A stretch of 15,337 nt of DNA from Patescibacteria group bacterium (GTDB lineage Bacteria; Patescibacteriota; Gracilibacteria; UBA1369; JAHJTR01). The translations under genes were made by a program, and so were the position numbers. Of this stretch, positions 12,397 through 15,337 are shown piece by piece. Numbering within the stretch: the stretch's first letter is position 1; each line of letters opens with the position of its first letter. Location of the stretch: contig JAHJTR010000027.1 in NCBI GenBank assembly GCA_018829865.1, positions 1 through 15,337 on the forward strand, read 5' to 3'. Under the pieces are notes generated by a model. It ran no database searches and was not told where the DNA came from. It saw only the letters and a list, made by a program, of their open reading frames with translations.

Positions 12397-12962
12397 TATT
12401 CCTCAATAGTAATACTCTCAATAACCACATCCTTAGCAGGCGCATCAAACATCCCAATCTCAACACCGGCAATTTTATCCACAACATCAAGCCCATCAAC
12501 AGTCATCCCAAACACAGTATGCACACCATCTAAATGAGGAGTCCCTTCTTCAGCTTGCACAATAAAAAATTGGCTACCGGCAGTATTTGGCGCCGCAGTT
12601 TTCGCCATCGAAAGCGCACCCTTCACATGCTTAAGTTCAGGATTAACCTCATCGTCTAATGTAGTTCCGGGCCCTTTATAACTATAACCACCGGTCCCAT
12701 CTCCCTTCTCAAAATCCCCACCTTGTATCATAAAACCTTCAATAATCCGATGAAAAATAGTCTCATCATATTTGCCTTCCTTAGCCAAAGTCACAAAATT
12801 CTTCACAGTTTCAGGAGCTTTATCAGCATAAAGCACAACCGCAATCGTGCCATAATTAGTCTTAATCTTAGCAACAGGATTACCTGAATTATTAGATCCC
12901 ATAGAGCACGCAGTTAGAAAAATAAGTGATATTAAGCAGATCGCAAATAGTATTTTTTTCAT
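12396..12962 (-). CDS. cyclophilin-type peptidyl-prolyl isomerase lipoprotein
   Basis: The enzyme speeds cis-trans isomerisation of proline bonds and would help fold exported proteins. It is 188 residues from the ATG chosen here. It begins MKKILFAICLISLIFLTAC, a lipoprotein signal with lipobox LTAC and lipidated Cys19, so it is tethered outside the cell membrane. The cyclophilin domain spans about 30-187. FHRIIEGFMIQGGD (70-83) holds the active-site Arg72, Phe77 and Gln80; GSQFFIVQ (129-136) and TPHLDGVHTVFG (141-152) are the other conserved blocks, with His143 at the position of Trp in human cyclophilin A, as is common in bacteria. The frame is open for 33 more bases upstream, but that extension would spoil the signal peptide. 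It is translationally coupled to acyP. Confidence 0.95.
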   Translation of the reverse strand: MKKILFAICLISLIFLTACSMGSNNSGNPVAKIKTNYGTIAVVLYADKAPETVKNFVTLAKEGKYDETIFHRIIEGFMIQGGDFEKGDGTGGYSYKGPGTTLDDEVNPELKHVKGALSMAKTAAPNTAGSQFFIVQAEEGTPHLDGVHTVFGMTVDGLDVVDKIAGVEIGMFDAPAKDVVIESITIEE

Positions 12963-12994
12963 TAAATTATTATTAAGAAGAATTAATCGCCCCA

Positions 12995-13022
12995 ATTTTA
13001 CATAAAAAAATCACTTTTCAAA
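12995..13022 (-). promoter_or_regulatory. candidate promoter of the cyclophilin-acyP operon
   Basis: On the minus strand TTTGAA (13017-13022) precedes TAAAAT (12995-13000) by 16 bases, with TG directly before the -10. Transcription would start near 12988, about 25 bases before the ATG. Confidence 0.4.
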
Positions 13023-13041
13023 CAAGAAACAAATAATAAAC

Positions 13042-13070
13042 TTGCATAATTACAATTATTATTGTATAAT
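13042..13070 (+). promoter_or_regulatory. sigma-70 promoter of the gene at 13121
   Basis: TTGCAT (13042-13047), a 17-base spacer and a perfect TATAAT (13065-13070) give a start near 13077 and a leader of about 44 bases. An in-frame TTG at 13079 lies at the very 5' end of this transcript and is unlikely to be the start codon. Confidence 0.75.
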
Positions 13071-13120
13071 TTAAAGATTTGTTAATTATATATATCAAAT
13101 TATTTATTAATCTAAAAAAA

Positions 13121-14086
13121 ATGTCAAAAGAAACCTACAGACCAAGACCAAAAAAGCCCGAATACACAATGGAAGAAATTAATAGAAAAGACGATTATAG
13201 TAAAGGACGAAGAGAAGTCATAGAAAATGCGGCAAAAGAAAGAAAAGAAAGAAGTCAACTTGCAAAAGCCGATACATCCCCCGTATTTGACGGAAAAACC
13301 GGATTTTTCATGGACTTTGGCAAAAAAGGACCAAGTATTCCATACAAAATCGCCGTAATAAAAATTGAAAAAATCGCAAAAGAACACGGGTTTTATCCGG
13401 GAAAACCCGAATCAGAAGACATGTTCTACAAATGTAAGGACGGCAAATTTCATATCAATGCTAAAGAACTACACAGAGTTCTAACAAAAATGGCACAAAA
13501 TTACGACAAATACTCCGAAAGCCAACCCGAAAAAAAACATACAATCAAACAAATCAATCAACAACTTATAAAACTAGAAAAAGAATTCGGGTTTTTAAGT
13601 GCCTGGGGATACCCAATCTACGAGAAGTCAATGAAAAAATACATCGTTCCTGAAAAAAGAAAATTTGATATGAACGAAGAAAAAAGAACTTTCGGATGGT
13701 ACAAAAGACATGCCAGATTAAACAAATTCAAAAACGACACAGAAGAAGCTAATCACGATGAAGGTATACTGCACATGCGCAGAAATTGTCTATCCGAAGC
13801 AAGAAAAAAGTATCCAAATTTAAGAATAGAAGGAGCTAAAATCTTCACCCCTATAAACAGAGTCTATTATAATGCACACATTAGAGATTTCTATAGAAAT
13901 AACCAAAATGGCCCGATCTACCTAATCAGAGCAAGACACGCCAAAAGAGGAACCCAAGTAGCAAAAAAATACGCAATCAAACTAACCCGGGCAACCTCAG
14001 GCCCTAACAAGGGAGAATTTGTCAACAAAAATGGCTACAGAAGCAGATTTTTCAGAAATGATGTATTAGCCAAAAACATCGGATAA
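13121..14086 (+). CDS. basic cytoplasmic protein of unknown function
   Basis: The protein has 321 residues, is strongly Lys/Arg-rich and has no signal peptide or membrane helix. The first 50 residues are charged and probably disordered (TYRPRPKKPEY, ERKERSQLAK). Three stretches look folded: about 72-125 (IPYKIAVIKIEKIAKEHGF), about 143-178 (IKQINQQLIKLEKEFGFLSAWGYPIY) and about 240-320 (IFTPINRVYYNAHIRDFYR, PIYLIRARHAKRG, KKYAIKLTRATSG). The C-terminal part, with alternating aromatic and basic residues, suggests nucleic-acid binding, but I recognise no family and no catalytic motif. The gene has a strong promoter and a terminator, so it is transcribed alone. The ATG at 13121 was chosen because the promoter lies just upstream and its leader is shared with the cohesin gene. 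Confidence 0.85.
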   Translation: MSKETYRPRPKKPEYTMEEINRKDDYSKGRREVIENAAKERKERSQLAKADTSPVFDGKTGFFMDFGKKGPSIPYKIAVIKIEKIAKEHGFYPGKPESEDMFYKCKDGKFHINAKELHRVLTKMAQNYDKYSESQPEKKHTIKQINQQLIKLEKEFGFLSAWGYPIYEKSMKKYIVPEKRKFDMNEEKRTFGWYKRHARLNKFKNDTEEANHDEGILHMRRNCLSEARKKYPNLRIEGAKIFTPINRVYYNAHIRDFYRNNQNGPIYLIRARHAKRGTQVAKKYAIKLTRATSGPNKGEFVNKNGYRSRFFRNDVLAKNIG

Positions 14087-14114
14087 TCTCTTCATCTAGA
14101 ATGATGAAACAATA

Positions 14115-14150
14115 AAAAAAACCACCGAATACAAAACCGGTGGTTTTTTT
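14115..14150. terminator. bidirectional terminator between convergent genes
   Basis: A perfect 13-bp stem (AAAAAAACCACCG at 14115-14127 with its complement at 14138-14150) and a 10-base loop ends in a T run on both strands. It closes the gene at 13121 and, on the minus strand, trpA. Confidence 0.92.
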
Positions 14151-14210
14151 AAACAATCTACAAATATTAAAGCCGGCAACCTCTAATCTCAATCAACAAA
14201 ACCCAATCCG

Positions 14211-15020
14211 CTACAAAGACTGCAAAAAGTCTTCCACCCCCAAAGCCCCACTCTCATCATAGGTATTAATCAATTCACTCCCTATAACCGCAACATTCGC
14301 CACTTTCAGCACATCTTGAACCTGCTTTTTCCCCGAAATCCCAAACCCCACAGCAATCGGCAAATCAATATATTTTCGCACCCGCCTCAAATACTTCTTA
14401 ATCTCAGGACTAAGCGATTTTTTCGCCCCCGTCGTCCCCGTATGCGACACACAATAAACAACCCCCCTCGCCACCTTAGCAATCATCTTCAGCCTCCGCT
14501 CAGGCGTAATCGGCGAAATCACCTGAATCGCCATCAGCCCATATTTCTCACAAATCCGCAAATAATGCTCATGCCCCTCTTCATCAATCGGAATATCCGG
14601 AATAATCACCCCCCAGCAACCGCTATCTTTAGCCTTTTTACAAAATTTCTCCAACCCATAATTAAAAGCAATATTAAAATAAGTCATAAAAAGTATTTTT
14701 GAGGAGTCAGCCGACGCCGATCCCTTAAACAAAAGCTTACATCGAGACGCAAACTTCAATTTTTTCGAATTATTAGCAATATTATCCGCATATTTACTAA
14801 GTCTCTTCATCATCAAAAAACAATCCTCAACCTTAATCCCATTCTCCAAAGCCACCTGATTCGCCCTAAGAATAGTCTTCCCATCAGCCACCGGATCCGA
14901 AAAAGGAATTTGAACCTCCAAAAACCGCACCTCATTATCAAGCATAATTTGAGCAATCCGCTCACTCTCTTTAAGCGACGGATAACCGGCTACAATATGT
15001 GTCATTAAATTTTTCGTCAT
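14211..15020 (-). CDS. trpA: tryptophan synthase alpha chain
   Basis: TrpA splits indole-glycerol phosphate into indole and glyceraldehyde 3-phosphate and passes indole to TrpB. The protein has 269 residues. Catalytic Glu35 lies in FLEVQIPFSDPVADG and Asp46 in the same block. Tyr114 in MTYFN, the TGTTGAK loop (194-200) and GFGIS (225-229) form the rest of the site. The N terminus lacks the first helix of the E. coli enzyme, starting directly at THIVAGYPS, a short form known to me from other TrpA lineages. Between residues about 78 and 108 there is an extra segment of roughly 20-25 residues (SKKLKFASRCKLLFKGS within it) where other TrpA proteins have a short loop before strand ILFMTY. The start could be ATG 15020 or 15005. 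Only 17 bases separate it from trpB, so the two form an operon. Confidence 0.95.
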   Translation of the reverse strand: MTKNLMTHIVAGYPSLKESERIAQIMLDNEVRFLEVQIPFSDPVADGKTILRANQVALENGIKVEDCFLMMKRLSKYADNIANNSKKLKFASRCKLLFKGSASADSSKILFMTYFNIAFNYGLEKFCKKAKDSGCWGVIIPDIPIDEEGHEHYLRICEKYGLMAIQVISPITPERRLKMIAKVARGVVYCVSHTGTTGAKKSLSPEIKKYLRRVRKYIDLPIAVGFGISGKKQVQDVLKVANVAVIGSELINTYDESGALGVEDFLQSL

Positions 15021-15037
15021 TCACTTAATAGATTATA

Positions 15038-15337
15038 TTAACAAACATTCCCAAGCTTCCCCCTAAACCCATCCCCCGCACATTCATTCCGCAAATACTC
15101 CTTAAACCCCTTATCCTTAAACGCCTTCGTCACAATAAACAAATCTTTATCACCCCGCCCGGATAAATTAACAACAACAATTTTATTTTTCCCAAGCTTA
15201 GGCGCAAGTTTAATAACCTCGGTAATCGCATGACTACTCTCCATCGCAGCCAAAATCCCCTCATGCTTCGCCAAAAGCTTATAAGACTCAAGCACCTCCT
15301 CATCTTTAGCATACGTAAATTTAACCCGCTTTTGTTC
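15038..15337 (-). CDS. trpB: tryptophan synthase beta chain, C-terminal part
   Basis: The frame runs to the window edge and gives the last 99 residues. TrpB condenses indole with serine using pyridoxal phosphate. ESSHAITEV matches the conserved block around Glu350 of the E. coli enzyme, and LSGRGDKD matches the block with Ser377 that contacts the cofactor ring. The tail after the last helix (KEYLRNECAGDGFRGKLGNVC) is somewhat longer than usual. The lysine that binds the cofactor lies outside the window. A GTG at 15295 is in frame but is internal, not the start. The gene order trpB then trpA is the standard one. Confidence 0.95.
   Translation of the reverse strand, partial: EQKRVKFTYAKDEEVLESYKLLAKHEGILAAMESSHAITEVIKLAPKLGKNKIVVVNLSGRGDKDLFIVTKAFKDKGFKEYLRNECAGDGFRGKLGNVC

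Noticed and set aside
1..15337. TGA read as glycine (code 25)
   Set aside because: Complete conserved proteins such as UvrB, TrpA and cyclophilin read at full length using only GGN for glycine, with no interrupting TGA.

Overview
The window suggests a bacterium of the Candidate Phyla Radiation (Patescibacteria), perhaps Peregrinibacteria or a relative. It is AT-rich, has few visible Shine-Dalgarno sites, carries many small secreted or membrane proteins of unknown function, and holds a cohesin/dockerin/lamin-tail gene set. All 14 readable stop codons are TAA (11) or TAG (3), never TGA. This taxonomic placement is inference; no rRNA or ribosomal protein gene is present.

Layout, left to right. 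Positions 1-860 hold the end of an unrecognised gene and a small lipoprotein gene, closed by a two-way terminator. Positions 963-2933 (minus) encode complete UvrB (nucleotide excision repair). Positions 3112-8142 (minus) are a cell-surface block. In transcription order it encodes a membrane-anchored polysaccharide deacetylase/LysM-like/DUF4015 protein, a secreted lamin-tail/cohesin/Fn3/dockerin protein, and a cohesin-like protein with a C-terminal membrane anchor. Positions 8286-11405 hold a tiny membrane protein, a divergent sigma-70-like factor (minus) and, divergent from it, an exported protein with three CARDB-like domains. Positions 11406-12000 have no credible protein gene and contain a cluster of related stem-loops next to the 3' end of a tRNA-Arg gene. 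Positions 12112-12962 (minus) are a cyclophilin lipoprotein gene and an acylphosphatase gene joined by a one-base stop/start overlap. Positions 13121-14086 encode a basic protein I do not recognise. Positions 14211-15337 (minus) are trpA and the end of trpB.

How the genes may work together. The surface block looks like a minimal cohesin-dockerin assembly: the anchored cohesin could hold the dockerin protein, which carries its own cohesin and could bind a further dockerin. The neighbouring deacetylase/DUF4015 protein would act on cell-wall or extracellular polysaccharide. The sigma-like factor could control nearby surface genes, but no sequence proves this. TrpB and TrpA would make tryptophan from serine and indole-glycerol phosphate, or from serine and indole. 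Terminators, promoters and the shared A-rich leaders before start codons are recorded separately.
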